Shown here: positions 36,935 through 45,832 of the stretch, piece after piece
How positions within the stretch are numbered: the first letter of the stretch is position 1
How the letters are laid out: every line of letters starts with the position of its first letter
Assembly (NCBI GenBank): GCA_947258975.1
Contig: CAMYKK010000027.1
Span: 1-53,735, forward strand
DNA: 53,735 nt
Source: an uncultured Gammaproteobacteria bacterium
GTDB lineage: Bacteria > Pseudomonadota > Gammaproteobacteria > Arenicellales > JAANXG01
Reading direction: 5' to 3'
Notes under the pieces: model-generated
Database searches by the model: none
What the model was told of the DNA's origin: nothing
The model's input: the letters and a program-made list of their open reading frames with translations, nothing else
Translations under genes and position numbers: made by a program

Positions 36935-37904
36935 ACTCCGGAAAACCGAAGTAATCGATATAGTCTCGCAGGCGCTCCCGTATGCGCACTCGGTGACGCG
37001 TGATCTCCGGGTCCAGGTCTAGCGGGCGTGGCTGGATCATGTCTGCAATTGCGCTGTCCGCGTGATCCTGAACGCCGACATACTCCAGTATCGCATCGAC
37101 ACATGCTTGGGGATGCGCACAAACCTCGTCGTACAGAATATTGACGTAATCCGCGGCAGCGAGCTCACCGACATGCTCCAGGAAATACCGCGAAGCCCGC
37201 ACGACGTGCCGCGTCGCGATGCGCAAGGCGATACCGAAGCTGCCGGAAAACAACCAGCGCGTCGCCGCCAGCCGCAGGGGTTGGTGGAACAGTTGCCGAT
37301 ACCAAGCATCGAGCATCCCGTGGTAGACGCTGTATTCGCTGAACAGCACCCGCGTCGCCTTCAGTTGCGAGTTGATGACGTGGATCGGGTCCCGATGCAG
37401 AAAGATGAAGCGGGCCGCCGGGAACATCGCTTTGACATACATGAAGTTGGCAACATCCCACGGGTTCTTGAGCAGCAACGGCCGCGCCGGGTCCGAGACC
37501 CGCTGAACCTTCCTGCAAAGTTCACGCAAACTATCCACATTGCCGGACCGTAAGAATGGCCGCGGCCCCGCGTCCCGCAAGCGAAACCCGTATTCCTCCG
37601 GTAAATCCGGTGACACTTCGACCCCATCCATGGCGCGCTGGGTCAATCCCAGTTGCGCAAACTTCCGCGCCAGCGCGTCTTTCGCGGCCGGCTCCGCGCG
37701 TGTCACGTGATTGGCGAGTATCTCGTCATATTTGATGATGTGATAGGCCGTCACCGCATTGAAGCATCCCGTGCTGTGCAAGAGCTGATACAGCATCGTC
37801 GTGCCGGAACGGTGGTCCCCCATGATGAACACGGGTTGAAACTCGACACCATCGAGCAGTTGCCGATGCCGATGATCCAAGTTCGCTACAGGAGTTTGCA
37901 CCAT
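36933..37904 (-). CDS. Sulfotransferase-family protein
   Basis: 323 aa, full length for the family. Its PAPS P-loop is IMGDHRSGTTMLYQLLHS and the 3'-phosphate-binding strand is FIFLHRDPIHVINSQL. PLLLKNPWDVANF resembles the helix that follows in sulfotransferase_3-type proteins. No signal peptide or membrane anchor, hence cytosolic. It is unrelated in sequence to the shorter sulfotransferase at 27524 outside these motifs. The stop codon overlaps a REP-like repeat, so the natural C-terminus may have been altered. Acceptor substrate unknown. Confidence 0.85.
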   Translation of the reverse strand: MVQTPVANLDHRHRQLLDGVEFQPVFIMGDHRSGTTMLYQLLHSTGCFNAVTAYHIIKYDEILANHVTRAEPAAKDALARKFAQLGLTQRAMDGVEVSPDLPEEYGFRLRDAGPRPFLRSGNVDSLRELCRKVQRVSDPARPLLLKNPWDVANFMYVKAMFPAARFIFLHRDPIHVINSQLKATRVLFSEYSVYHGMLDAWYRQLFHQPLRLAATRWLFSGSFGIALRIATRHVVRASRYFLEHVGELAAADYVNILYDEVCAHPQACVDAILEYVGVQDHADSAIADMIQPRPLDLDPEITRHRVRIRERLRDYIDYFGFPE

Positions 37905-38446
37905 GGGGGCATCATACCGTCCCGTGAACCCACTCCGCCATCGGCACGGTCAAACGTGCACTATGCGAATACCTGTCTCGGCCATCAGAACTGTAGCAAA
38001 TGCCCGTGTGCGGTCCTTCGTGTATTGTTTCACACCGCCCGCTCGACCATGATCGGAGCGGCGGCACCGGCCACGCGCTCATGGGGTCGGATTATGAAAA
38101 GGGAAACGAGTTTTTACTTGGCGCAACCGGCAAAATTAGGAATTGGCGGACCGGGCCCGTCAATCATCTGCTTGGTGACTCCCCCCGTCGAAAACTAGTG
38201 GACACGCCTTGTGGACGGATAGATCGACGTATTAGCATCGCTATCAGCCAAACATGTCATGGCGCACGCGAAGAAAAATTAGGGCTGGATTCGTCACCAT
38301 AAGGAGAAGGGCAAGTGAGAATTGGCGCAATCAGGCAAAATCGCTTGACGCGTCGTAAGGACGCAACCCGAACACGCGTGCTCTATTTGCGTAACCGCTT
38401 CCCCCTGCCCCCGCGATTCGAATTATTGCCTTGGAGTGCGCGCTAA
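37905..38446. other. Intergenic region, no gene recognised
   Basis: About 540 bp between two outward-facing genes. A 100-residue open frame at 38000-38302 has no RBS, biased composition or family resemblance. No convincing hairpin or repeat seen. GC falls slightly after 38080. Confidence 0.35.
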
Positions 38447-39727
38447 ATGCCGTCGGCAATGGATTCGTCACGGATGGTAGACACCGCGCGGCATCTCTTG
38501 GGGCATCCGGCTCTAACATCGGCACCGCGAAAGCACGACCCGTTCGACACCTATCTGGCCGAGCTGGTCAATGAGGTCGTGGAAAAATTGGCGGCCCGTG
38601 CCGAGGGAATCCTGGTGCGGTTGCCGTTGCGTGATCCAAACACCCCCGACACCTCGGATCTAGACTTCCTGGTGTTCGCATCGGTGGATGCCCTTCTCCC
38701 TGCGCGTCTGGCCTTAAACGGGACACGGCAATACGACTGCCCCATCGATCTCATCTGGCTGCCGGTTGCCAATCTGGACAAGGCGTCCGATTTTGCCGCG
38801 AACGGTGTGCTGCCCCATCGCTTACTCGGCTCTGAAGTGGTATGGGACCGCTCCGGCCGCGTTGCCGAGTTCGTAAGCGACGTACGTAGGCAATTCGACC
38901 AACCCGCTGCTCAGCGGCGCCGACTGCACGGCTTTTCGGAACTCGCCCGCTACGCGGTTGAAGAAATCGGCATCAGTTGGGATTTCCCACCCATAGCGTT
39001 GTTCTGGTTGCACATGGCCCACGCGGCCTGCCTGGCGATGGCGGTCGACGGTACCCGGGGCCTTTGCGCGAACGTCTACACCCGTCCTTTCGACTATCTG
39101 CCGAACATCGACGCAACCGGCGACTTCGACATCAGCGAGGACTTCGAGGTCGGCCTGCGCCTCGACGTCGATCCCAGCGCTCTCGTCGAACCCCTGCGCG
39201 GGATGCACCGCATCGTCACGCAGCGTTGTCCCGAACCCGACTGGCCGGCAGCGATGCGGCCGACCACCCGCTACGAATACCGCTACTTCTCGTCACATCG
39301 CGAACTCGAGTGGCGGCTACGGGTAGCCGATGAGTTGACGCGTAAAGGACAACATCCGGCGGCCGTGTTTTACCTGCGCTTTTGGGCCTATTCGCTGGCG
39401 CGGGTGGCCATGGTACACCGCCGCGCAGCCGAGGGCCGCGACGTCTCGTTCGTACGCCCAGCCCGCGCGGTACGACCCGACCTTGCCGCCTACTGTCCTG
39501 ACTTGCTGCCACCCCTGGAACAGATCCTAAGCGGCGGCAAGATGGTCACGATCGACGACATTCAATCCGGTGTAGAGCGGTTACGCGGGCTCAGAAACCG
39601 TATTTTTGACAATCTCAGCGCGCGGTCCATCGAACTCCCGGACCGCGCCAACTGGGAACCCTGTAAACCCCCACCCACGGACGCGCAACGACGACCGGAG
39701 TGCGTCCCGGGAGGCATTGAACAATAA
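38447..39727 (+). CDS. Nucleotidyltransferase-superfamily-like protein
   Basis: 426 aa. After an Arg/Leu-rich helix the segment VRLPLRDPNTPDTSDLDFLV contains a D-x-D pair on a strand, as in pol-beta-type nucleotidyltransferases. A following strand (CPIDLIWLP) could hold the third Asp. The remaining 300 residues are helical with no recognised domain (YRYFSSHRELEWRLRVADEL, AVFYLRFWAYSLARVAMVHR). No signal peptide. Start uncertain: ATGs at 38447 and 38459, neither with a strong RBS. It is 13 bp upstream of the glycine-rich gene, so co-transcription is likely. What it transfers and to what is unknown. Confidence 0.6.
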   Translation: MPSAMDSSRMVDTARHLLGHPALTSAPRKHDPFDTYLAELVNEVVEKLAARAEGILVRLPLRDPNTPDTSDLDFLVFASVDALLPARLALNGTRQYDCPIDLIWLPVANLDKASDFAANGVLPHRLLGSEVVWDRSGRVAEFVSDVRRQFDQPAAQRRRLHGFSELARYAVEEIGISWDFPPIALFWLHMAHAACLAMAVDGTRGLCANVYTRPFDYLPNIDATGDFDISEDFEVGLRLDVDPSALVEPLRGMHRIVTQRCPEPDWPAAMRPTTRYEYRYFSSHRELEWRLRVADELTRKGQHPAAVFYLRFWAYSLARVAMVHRRAAEGRDVSFVRPARAVRPDLAAYCPDLLPPLEQILSGGKMVTIDDIQSGVERLRGLRNRIFDNLSARSIELPDRANWEPCKPPPTDAQRRPECVPGGIEQ

Positions 39728-39740
39728 CAGGAGGATTCCA

Positions 39741-41393
39741 ATGCCAGGCCTGACCCAAGCGTGTGAATTGTGCGATACCAAAATCAAGTCCGAGTTCGAT
39801 CCGTCTATGGGACCCCGGCACACGGAGTTTATTGCGGGATTGGTCACGACCACGGAACAATGCTTTGTTGCCGACGTGATTCATTTCATCAAAGGCCAAC
39901 TCGTGTTCGCTCCGGACCTGGAGCGCAAGGAGTACTTTCGCGACTATTTCGTTGTGTGCCGGAAACTCATCGTCGACGGCGGCCACCCACCCTTGACGCT
40001 CGATCCATGTGGTCCCGATGATCCCGGCAGTTCCTACCAGAACAACAATGCCATCACCTGGCAACACCGGTTGAGCCCGGCGGCCCAGGGTGCCCCACCC
40101 AGCCCGTCAAAGGCCGGCAACGGCCCCTCACACAACCGCTTTGTGTGGGCGAGTTCAGCGCCGAACAACAACGGATCGAACGGCGGAAACGGGGACCCGG
40201 GGTCGAAAGGCAATACCGGTGGCGGCGGCATGAGCGCCCCATCGGTCACCGTCATTGCGCTGGAGACCGAGTTCAAAGTCGGCGCGCACCTGGTAATAGA
40301 CTTCGACGGTCAAACAGGCGGCAAGGGCAGTGGCGGCCAGGACGGCGGCAACGGCGGTAACGGAATGGGCGGTAAGATCGGAGAGTCGGACACCACCTGG
40401 CCGGGGACCGGCTGCGACCGGCAGCCGGGCCACGGCGGCGATGCTGGCAACGGCGGCGCGGGCGGCCACGGTGGCGATGGCGGCCCGGGCGGCAGCGCAC
40501 AAGGCATAGAGATCTGGAGCAGCACCGACAGCCTGATCGGGATCTTCGCCAGCACTCGGGTCACCTATGTCAACGACGGAGGCAGCGGCGGCAACGGCGG
40601 CCTCGGTGGCGGGGGCGGCTTCGCCGGACTTGGCGGGAATCCCGGCTTCCCGACCAGCGAGTGCAACAGCGCCTCCGGCGGCGCGGACGGCATCCCCGGG
40701 GAGCCACAAGCGTTTGACTTCGAGGGTAAGCAATTCATCAAGGGGGCGCCCGGCGCCCACGGTGCCGCCGGCACGCTGGACTTGAAGGAAATCCCGGAAG
40801 ACGCTTGCACGGACCTGTTGCCGTTACCGGTTGAAGTCGGCAGCGCGGGGCTCGATCCCACGATCTACTGCCGGGGCTTCTCCGCAGCGGGCAGCGGCAC
40901 CGGTACGATACTGGGGAACAACCTTGCCCAAGTGACATCGATCGACGTGCCCGGCTTGGCGGGGGTGACGGCGACCAAACAAATCACCAGCACCGACACC
41001 CAGCTGAACGTCAAGGTCGACATCACCGGTGGCTCGGCGTTGGGGACCAGCAACCTCCAACTCAATCGTGCCTTTGGCCCGCCGCACGTCATGACCAACG
41101 CCATCACCGTACAGCGTTTCGAAGCGTTGTCGATCGCACCCAACACCGGGGCGCGCGGCAATAACGTCAACATCACCATCACCGGCACGTGTTTCGATCC
41201 GAGCGCGCTGATCCAGCAAGTGCAAATCGCCGGGCTCGGCGTGACGGTGACCAATGTCATTGTCGTGAACAGTACTACCATCACCTGCGTGTTCGAAATC
41301 GGGGGGTTGGCCCCGCTAACCGCCCGTAACGTGACGGTGAAAACCGGGACCAACCAGCACACGCTGATAGATGCGTTCACCGTCACCAGCTGA
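39741..41393 (+). CDS. Glycine-rich protein with C-terminal IPT/TIG domain
   Basis: 550 aa; start fixed by AGGAGG 7 nt upstream. Residues about 1-110 form a folded-looking head (VADVIHFIKGQLVFAPDLER, FRDYFVVCRKLIVDGG) with Cys residues and no signal peptide. About 130-380 is built of GGxGGxGG and GDxGNGG tracts interrupted by strands such as VTVIALETEFKVGAHLVIDF. The last 170 residues contain two IPT/TIG-like Ig folds (LDPTIYCRGFSAAGSGTGTI, LSIAPNTGARGNNVNITITG). Gly-rich plus IPT architecture suggests a surface or matrix protein, yet no classical secretion signal is visible. Overlaps the next gene by 23 bp. Function unknown. Confidence 0.8.
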   Translation: MPGLTQACELCDTKIKSEFDPSMGPRHTEFIAGLVTTTEQCFVADVIHFIKGQLVFAPDLERKEYFRDYFVVCRKLIVDGGHPPLTLDPCGPDDPGSSYQNNNAITWQHRLSPAAQGAPPSPSKAGNGPSHNRFVWASSAPNNNGSNGGNGDPGSKGNTGGGGMSAPSVTVIALETEFKVGAHLVIDFDGQTGGKGSGGQDGGNGGNGMGGKIGESDTTWPGTGCDRQPGHGGDAGNGGAGGHGGDGGPGGSAQGIEIWSSTDSLIGIFASTRVTYVNDGGSGGNGGLGGGGGFAGLGGNPGFPTSECNSASGGADGIPGEPQAFDFEGKQFIKGAPGAHGAAGTLDLKEIPEDACTDLLPLPVEVGSAGLDPTIYCRGFSAAGSGTGTILGNNLAQVTSIDVPGLAGVTATKQITSTDTQLNVKVDITGGSALGTSNLQLNRAFGPPHVMTNAITVQRFEALSIAPNTGARGNNVNITITGTCFDPSALIQQVQIAGLGVTVTNVIVVNSTTITCVFEIGGLAPLTARNVTVKTGTNQHTLIDAFTVTS

Positions 41394-42501
41394 GGCCGTC
41401 CACGCCGCCGCGTACTTGCCCACGGAGGTTGCCGGCCTAGACAGCAGCGTCGCGGGCGGCGTGGCGTTTCTTTGCGCCCAGGCGGAGAACGGATTTCCGG
41501 ACGCAAGACACGAGATGAGATTCCCGCGCCGAGCCGGCTTCCGCGTGCGGTGGGAGCACCAATCTTCCGATGTCTTCGCCCGCGCGGTATTGGGCGATGT
41601 TTTGTTGGATATCGCGGCATTGCTCAGGCCGTCCAGCGAGCAGGCAACAACACTACGAGGACTCGCGGTGCGTGAGGCCGCGCACATCGCCGCGAGCCGT
41701 CTTCGTGACCGCCACGGCGGCTGGTCATATTTTCCGGACCTGCCGGAGCTGCCGCCGGACATCGATTCACTGGCCGCTGCCTTGACGTTGTTCGCCCGCG
41801 CCGCGCCGGAGCACGCCGCGTTGTGCCGCCCACCCATCGAACAGGTGCTGCTGACCGCAGCAGCGGACGGCGCGATAGAAACCTGGATCCTCGACCCACG
41901 GAACCATACAACCCAGCTAGTAGCGATGCGCCGCGGTGTGAAGCGGTTCTGGGGGCAAGGCCCGGATATCGAAGTCTGCGCCCGCTTCTATGCGGCATTA
42001 TGGCTGTACGACCGGGAGCAGTTCGCGGAGCACTGCGGGCGCGGGGCCGCTTTTGTTGCGTCGCACCAGCAAGGCGACGGTTCCTGGTCAGCAACTTGGT
42101 ATTGGGGGCCGGTTTACGGCACCGGGCTGGCATTGCAACTGCTCCACCGTACCGGGGCCGAGCCCGCGGCGCTCTCACGCGGCGTGGCGTACTTACAACG
42201 CAGCCGCCGGCGCGACGGCGGTTGGGGCGTGTCGCAGACCACGGCGCTGGATACCGCGCTCGCCATCTGGGCTTTGGACGAATGCGGTGCCCTCACCGAA
42301 GATGTGCTGGATGCATCCGTCCAACGCCTGCTGGAGCGTCAGGATCGCGACGGCAGCTGGCTCGCGACGCCGTGGATCAAGATGGACGTGGGCCGCGCAT
42401 CGCGGCGTATCCGGCATACATTGACCTGGGGCAGCACCAGCCTGACCTGTGCGTTCTGCGTGCGCGCACTGCTCCTGGCACGGCGCTATGGCACCACATG
42501 A
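41371..42501 (+). CDS. Short class II terpene cyclase / squalene-hopene-cyclase-like protein
   Basis: 376 aa, an alpha/alpha-barrel made of prenyltransferase/squalene-oxidase repeats. QW-type motifs are DRHGGWSYFPDLPE, GDGSWSATWYWGPVYGT, RDGGWGVSQTTALDTALAIW and DRDGSWLATPW. The acid motif region PPDIDSLAAAL (D130-I-D132-S133) aligns with DxDD of squalene-hopene cyclases. The presumed proton donor (middle Asp) is kept and the fourth position is Ser. At 376 aa it is little over half the length of squalene-hopene cyclase, as if one barrel plus part of another were present. It overlaps the preceding gene by 23 bp and is followed 87 bp later by a prenyl synthase, so it probably acts on a linear prenyl diphosphate. 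Activity unproven. Confidence 0.78.
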   Translation: MRSPSPAEAVHAAAYLPTEVAGLDSSVAGGVAFLCAQAENGFPDARHEMRFPRRAGFRVRWEHQSSDVFARAVLGDVLLDIAALLRPSSEQATTLRGLAVREAAHIAASRLRDRHGGWSYFPDLPELPPDIDSLAAALTLFARAAPEHAALCRPPIEQVLLTAAADGAIETWILDPRNHTTQLVAMRRGVKRFWGQGPDIEVCARFYAALWLYDREQFAEHCGRGAAFVASHQQGDGSWSATWYWGPVYGTGLALQLLHRTGAEPAALSRGVAYLQRSRRRDGGWGVSQTTALDTALAIWALDECGALTEDVLDASVQRLLERQDRDGSWLATPWIKMDVGRASRRIRHTLTWGSTSLTCAFCVRALLLARRYGTT

Positions 42502-42588
42502 TGGCGCCGATCGGTTTTATGCCGATGACAAAAACACCGGGAACTTGCCTGTCCATGGCGTCATCTGCACGCCGCGAACAGTGACATC

Positions 42589-43515
42589 ATGCTGGCGGAA
42601 TTGGCACCCAATTTTGATTGTCGCGCGAGCTGCGAACAGCGCGTCCAGCAATACCGGGATCGGATTGAACGGACACTGGACCACTATCTTCCGGATGCGG
42701 GGTTAGCGCCGGAACGGCTGCACCAAGCCATGCGTTATGCCGTACTGGGGGGCGGCAAACGTATCCGTCCTCTGCTGGTTTATATGACCGGCGAAACCCT
42801 GAACGTCGACGCCCGGTACCTGGATGCGCCTGCCGCCGCGATAGAATGCATGCACGCCTTGTCGTTGGTCCACGACGACCTGCCGGCCATGGACGACGAT
42901 GATCTGCGTCGTGGCAGGCCGGCCACCCATCGGGCGTTCGATGAAGCCACGGCAATACTGGCCGCCGGTGCGTTGCAGCCTCTCGCGTTCCACGCATTGG
43001 CGACTGATCCGGCGTTGATGCAGCACCCCGGGGCGCAGATGCGGCTTATTGCCCTATTGGCCGATGCTTGCGGATCGAACGGCATGTCCGCCGGCCAGAC
43101 CCTCGATCTGGCGGCGGAAAATCGGCAACTGGACGCGGAAGAAGTCGAACATATGTATCGTCTGAAAACGGGCCGCTTGATCCGCGCCAGCGTGCTTATG
43201 CCGGCGGCTTGCCCGCCGGCCGCGGACACATCGATGATTCAAGCTCTGGGGCGTTTCGCGGAATGCATCGGTCTGGCGTTCCAGATCCGCGACGATATTC
43301 TGGACGTACAAGCTGAAACCAACAACACGGGCAAACCGCAGGGATCGGACCGGTCCCGTAACAAGGCCACATACCCGGCGATTCTCGGCATCGAGCACGC
43401 CCGGCAGCGGGCTGATGAACTGCTGGATACCGGGCTGGCCGCGCTGCGACAATTCGGCGATCGCGCTGACGGCTTGCGCTGGCTGGCACGCTTCATCGTA
43501 CGGCGAAATACCTGA
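42589..43515 (+). CDS. Polyprenyl diphosphate synthase (farnesyl/geranylgeranyl type)
   Basis: 308 aa, all-alpha prenyltransferase. GGGKRIRPLL, the first Asp-rich motif LVHDDLPAMDDDDLRRG, the Lys/Thr region RLKTGRLI and the second Asp-rich motif FQIRDDILD are intact. This is the IspA-type group that condenses IPP with allylic diphosphates. Chain length (C15 or C20) cannot be decided by eye. It supplies the likely substrate for the cyclase-like gene just upstream. Start at 42589 has a weak RBS; the first 20 residues may not be essential. Last gene of the plus-strand group. Confidence 0.92.
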   Translation: MLAELAPNFDCRASCEQRVQQYRDRIERTLDHYLPDAGLAPERLHQAMRYAVLGGGKRIRPLLVYMTGETLNVDARYLDAPAAAIECMHALSLVHDDLPAMDDDDLRRGRPATHRAFDEATAILAAGALQPLAFHALATDPALMQHPGAQMRLIALLADACGSNGMSAGQTLDLAAENRQLDAEEVEHMYRLKTGRLIRASVLMPAACPPAADTSMIQALGRFAECIGLAFQIRDDILDVQAETNNTGKPQGSDRSRNKATYPAILGIEHARQRADELLDTGLAALRQFGDRADGLRWLARFIVRRNT

Positions 43516-43640
43516 TTGCTACCGTAGACGCCCTACACCCAGCGTTACAGAGCGGGTGTCGCGCAGCTAGCGGCCAACGGTACCAGTCCAGGGTAGTGGC
43601 TCAGTTTGAAAATGTCTTGATTATTTATCTAGTAAAAGTT

Positions 43641-43900
43641 AAAAGTGGCGACACCTGCCTCCGTCACCCAACTACTTGCACTTGGGCAGCGGCTTGGGCG
43701 GTGACCGGCGGTGTGCTTTCACCGCTATCGGTTTCCGCCCAGGCTTACCTTGTATGCGCGTAGGTCGGCATTTAGTTTTAGTAGCCATATGATGGTTACC
43801 TCGCCTAAATGACAGGAACAAGCCTGCCCTCGGAAAAGCAACAATTGCCCTCCAGTTGTCAAAGGGATTGTTGCTAATAAAGACAGGTGCCGCCACCTTT
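43641..43900. repeat. Inverted 20-bp repeats flanking a tiny basic ORF
   Basis: 43641-43660 and the reverse complement of 43881-43900 agree at 17 of 20 positions (core GTGGCGRCACCTGYCT). The right copy forms its own hairpin (AGGTG-CCGC-CACCT) immediately after the transposase stop and may terminate it. Such short repeats with AGGTG...CACCT cores resemble dispersed REP-like palindromes. The enclosed 240 bp holds only a 38-aa frame. Confidence 0.5.
43672..43788 (-). CDS. Possible very small basic protein
   Basis: 38 aa from the ATG at 43788, very rich in Lys, Arg and Pro (GRKPIAVKAHRRSPPKPLPK), two Cys. No family recognised and no clear RBS. It lies between two inverted repeats downstream of the transposase. 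It could be a chance frame, but the stop and basic composition resemble small nucleic-acid-binding proteins. Low confidence. Confidence 0.25.
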   Translation of the reverse strand: MATKTKCRPTRIQGKPGRKPIAVKAHRRSPPKPLPKCK

Positions 43901-43908
43901 ATTTTTTA

Positions 43909-44787
43909 CTAATTCACCTTCCCTTTATATGGTCCTCGCTTTTTTGGTGGTTCATCTTTGACCAGTCCGGCTATTTCCTCCAGTGTCCAGACATGATCCG
44001 AGATACCGGCTTCCATCGCTGGCGTAACCTCTAATGTCTGGTGAATCCGTCCGAAATTGTAGTACATGTAATGCAGCGAGATTGCGTGCATGTGGTTCTC
44101 TAGTTTCATTGAGAATGCGTTGGTCAAACGAGTGAATCGGCGCATCGACATTCTCATTGTGAGGTTTTGCCTTTCAACGTAGCTGGTAGATATATCGCGT
44201 CGCTTAGGTTTGCCGTTAACTTTCTTTTTCTTTGTTCCATTACATGCTGCTGGACTGTAACGTTTCTCCTGATCTGGTGCCGAACCGTAGAGTTTGATTA
44301 ATTGAGCAAAGTCTATATCTGCTCCAAATGCGCCCTCTACAGCCTCTATGTAAGCTTTCAGTCCGTCGGTAGTCAATTGAACACGACTATCTAGGCGTCC
44401 AGCCAGATCATCCATAAACACTTTCGCAGAGTAAGCATCGCGAGGCCCAACATACCAAACCGGAACAAGCTTGGAATCCGCGCAGATTGCCGTCCAAGTC
44501 CATGTGTCACCATATCCGAAAACGCCTTTGTATTGCTCCGGCACGTTCTTATCTTTGGAATAAACAAAACTCCAAATCTCATCACACTGGACACGCTTAC
44601 AGGGGAGATTACGCAAATGCTTATCTTGGTAATCGAGACATGCAGAACCAACGTCTTGCAGCAGTTTGTCTACGGTATTCCTGGACACATCCGCAATTCT
44701 GGCGGTAACACGTAAGCTATCGCCCTCAACTAGAAGGTGAATAATTTGAGCGCGTTTCTTGATGTCCAGTTTATTCATACTGAACAT
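43909..44787 (-). CDS. IS1-like DDE transposase
   Basis: 292 aa. The N-terminal HTH (AQIIHLLVEGDSLRVTARIA) precedes a complete DDE core: CDEIWSFVYSKDK (Asp), LTTDGLKAYIEA (Asp) and YVERQNLTMRM (Glu). It ends in a basic tail (PPKKRGPYKGKV). The pattern matches the IS1-related single-ORF transposases common in proteobacteria. Internally intact, hence possibly active. The nearest terminal repeats I can see are those at 43641-43900; a matching left end upstream of 44787 is not evident. AT-rich relative to the terpene genes. The gene at 44801-45361 is only 13 bp upstream and may be carried with it. Confidence 0.82.
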   Translation of the reverse strand: MFSMNKLDIKKRAQIIHLLVEGDSLRVTARIADVSRNTVDKLLQDVGSACLDYQDKHLRNLPCKRVQCDEIWSFVYSKDKNVPEQYKGVFGYGDTWTWTAICADSKLVPVWYVGPRDAYSAKVFMDDLAGRLDSRVQLTTDGLKAYIEAVEGAFGADIDFAQLIKLYGSAPDQEKRYSPAACNGTKKKKVNGKPKRRDISTSYVERQNLTMRMSMRRFTRLTNAFSMKLENHMHAISLHYMYYNFGRIHQTLEVTPAMEAGISDHVWTLEEIAGLVKDEPPKKRGPYKGKVN

Positions 44788-44800
44788 TATACATGACTGG

Positions 44801-45361
44801 TTAAGCTAGTCTAGCATTTTGTTCAGTTTCTATATTCTCCTTAAAATTTGCGCCAACTAGTTCCGCTATTTCCTTATCTGATATCAGTGAAGTTAAGTAA
44901 TAAACACCCTTTTTCCCTGGAACACTTTTAACCAAGTTTTTTTGGCCTAGCCGGTATACTCGATTAGTCATCGCCGGACGTGTGGGGATGTCGCCCGTTT
45001 CACGATAGTAGTTAACCATGATTTGATCTAGGGACATGATTCCACCGTTTTTTTCCAAGACGGAAAGCACAACAAATTCCGCCTTATCAGCACTCGAAAT
45101 ACTAAGTTCGGCTACTAGTTCTTCGGGAAGACCCTCTAGGTCATCAGGGGTAAGAGATAGGACAAGTTGCCCCTTTGGCAAGGCTTGTTTGCTGGTAGAC
45201 TCAAGGTATTGGAGTAGTTCTTCAAAATTTTTGGCGGTTTCTAAGTGTTTGTTTTTTCGAAAATTGTTTTTCGAAAATACTTCCGCACGTTCCTTATGGA
45301 ATGCAATCTGCCCCTTGACAAACAAACGTTGTTTCTCTAAGTTATTCATTGATTGGCCCAT
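44801..45361 (-). CDS. Hypothetical protein with winged-helix-like C-terminus
   Basis: 186 aa (in-frame ATG at 45349 also possible). The first third is a charged helix (KGQIAFHKERAEVFSKNNFR), followed by an Asp/Glu-rich linker. The C-terminal half has a winged-helix flavour (FVVLSVLEKNGGIMSLDQIM, TNRVYRLGQKNLVKSVPGKK). No named family recognised. Position just ahead of the transposase and the shared AT-richness suggest an accessory or cargo gene, perhaps a regulator. Confidence 0.6.
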   Translation of the reverse strand: MGQSMNNLEKQRLFVKGQIAFHKERAEVFSKNNFRKNKHLETAKNFEELLQYLESTSKQALPKGQLVLSLTPDDLEGLPEELVAELSISSADKAEFVVLSVLEKNGGIMSLDQIMVNYYRETGDIPTRPAMTNRVYRLGQKNLVKSVPGKKGVYYLTSLISDKEIAELVGANFKENIETEQNARLA

Positions 45362-45443
45362 TAATTTGGTCTGATCTATATATAAATAGATAGAGAGGTA
45401 GGCTACTTTAAGCCGTTCAAATCACCTTTCTCTATGCCTAAAA

Positions 45444-45538
45444 TGGCGGAGAGGGAGGGATTTGAACCCTCGGAGGGTAGTGCTAGTACCCTCGACGGAT
45501 TTTAAGTCCGTTGCCATAAACCGCTCGGCCACCTCTCC
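45444..45538 (-). tRNA. tRNA-Leu (UAA)
   Basis: Minus-strand cloverleaf. Acceptor GGAGAGG pairs with CCTCTCC, followed by discriminator G and an encoded CCA at 45444-45446. The anticodon stem ACGGA / TCCGT holds loop CTTAAAA with anticodon TAA (complement at 45502-45504). A long variable arm (GAGGGTACTAGCACTACCCTC) is diagnostic of a class II tRNA, and GGTTCAAATCC is the T-loop. It lies inside the AT-rich island; tRNA genes are common integration sites. Confidence 0.96.
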
Positions 45539-45574
45539 ATTCAGTACGTGCTAACAACGAAACAATTATTAAGT

Positions 45575-45600
45575 AAGGCCAGCCCTAAAAAGCTGGCCTT
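45575..45600. terminator. Hairpin terminator near the tRNA
   Basis: Perfect 9-bp stem AAGGCCAGC / GCTGGCCTT, loop CCTAAAAA, followed by ATTTAATT on the plus strand and AT-rich sequence on the other side. It lies upstream of the minus-strand tRNA, so it could insulate it from transcription in either direction. Confidence 0.6.
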
Positions 45601-45832
45601 ATTTAATTGTAATGGAGAAGTCTGAGGTTTTGCAAGTCGTAAGGATGGAAATGCAGAGAAGTTGCAATGCGCGGTTAAATGATGTGTTCTTACTCTCCTT
45701 CAGATTGACATATAAGGAATTACTTATAGGCTCCTGAAACCGGCCATATAGCCAGAATTAAAAATAACTTTATTTATTGGTGTTTCGCCTATTGACAAGA
45801 AAACTTGGCAACTAGTAGAAGTATTATTACTT

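Noticed and set aside
36615-37022. 135-aa plus-strand frame across the REP cluster
   Set aside because: It is composed of repeat elements and the antisense of the sulfotransferase end; not a credible protein.
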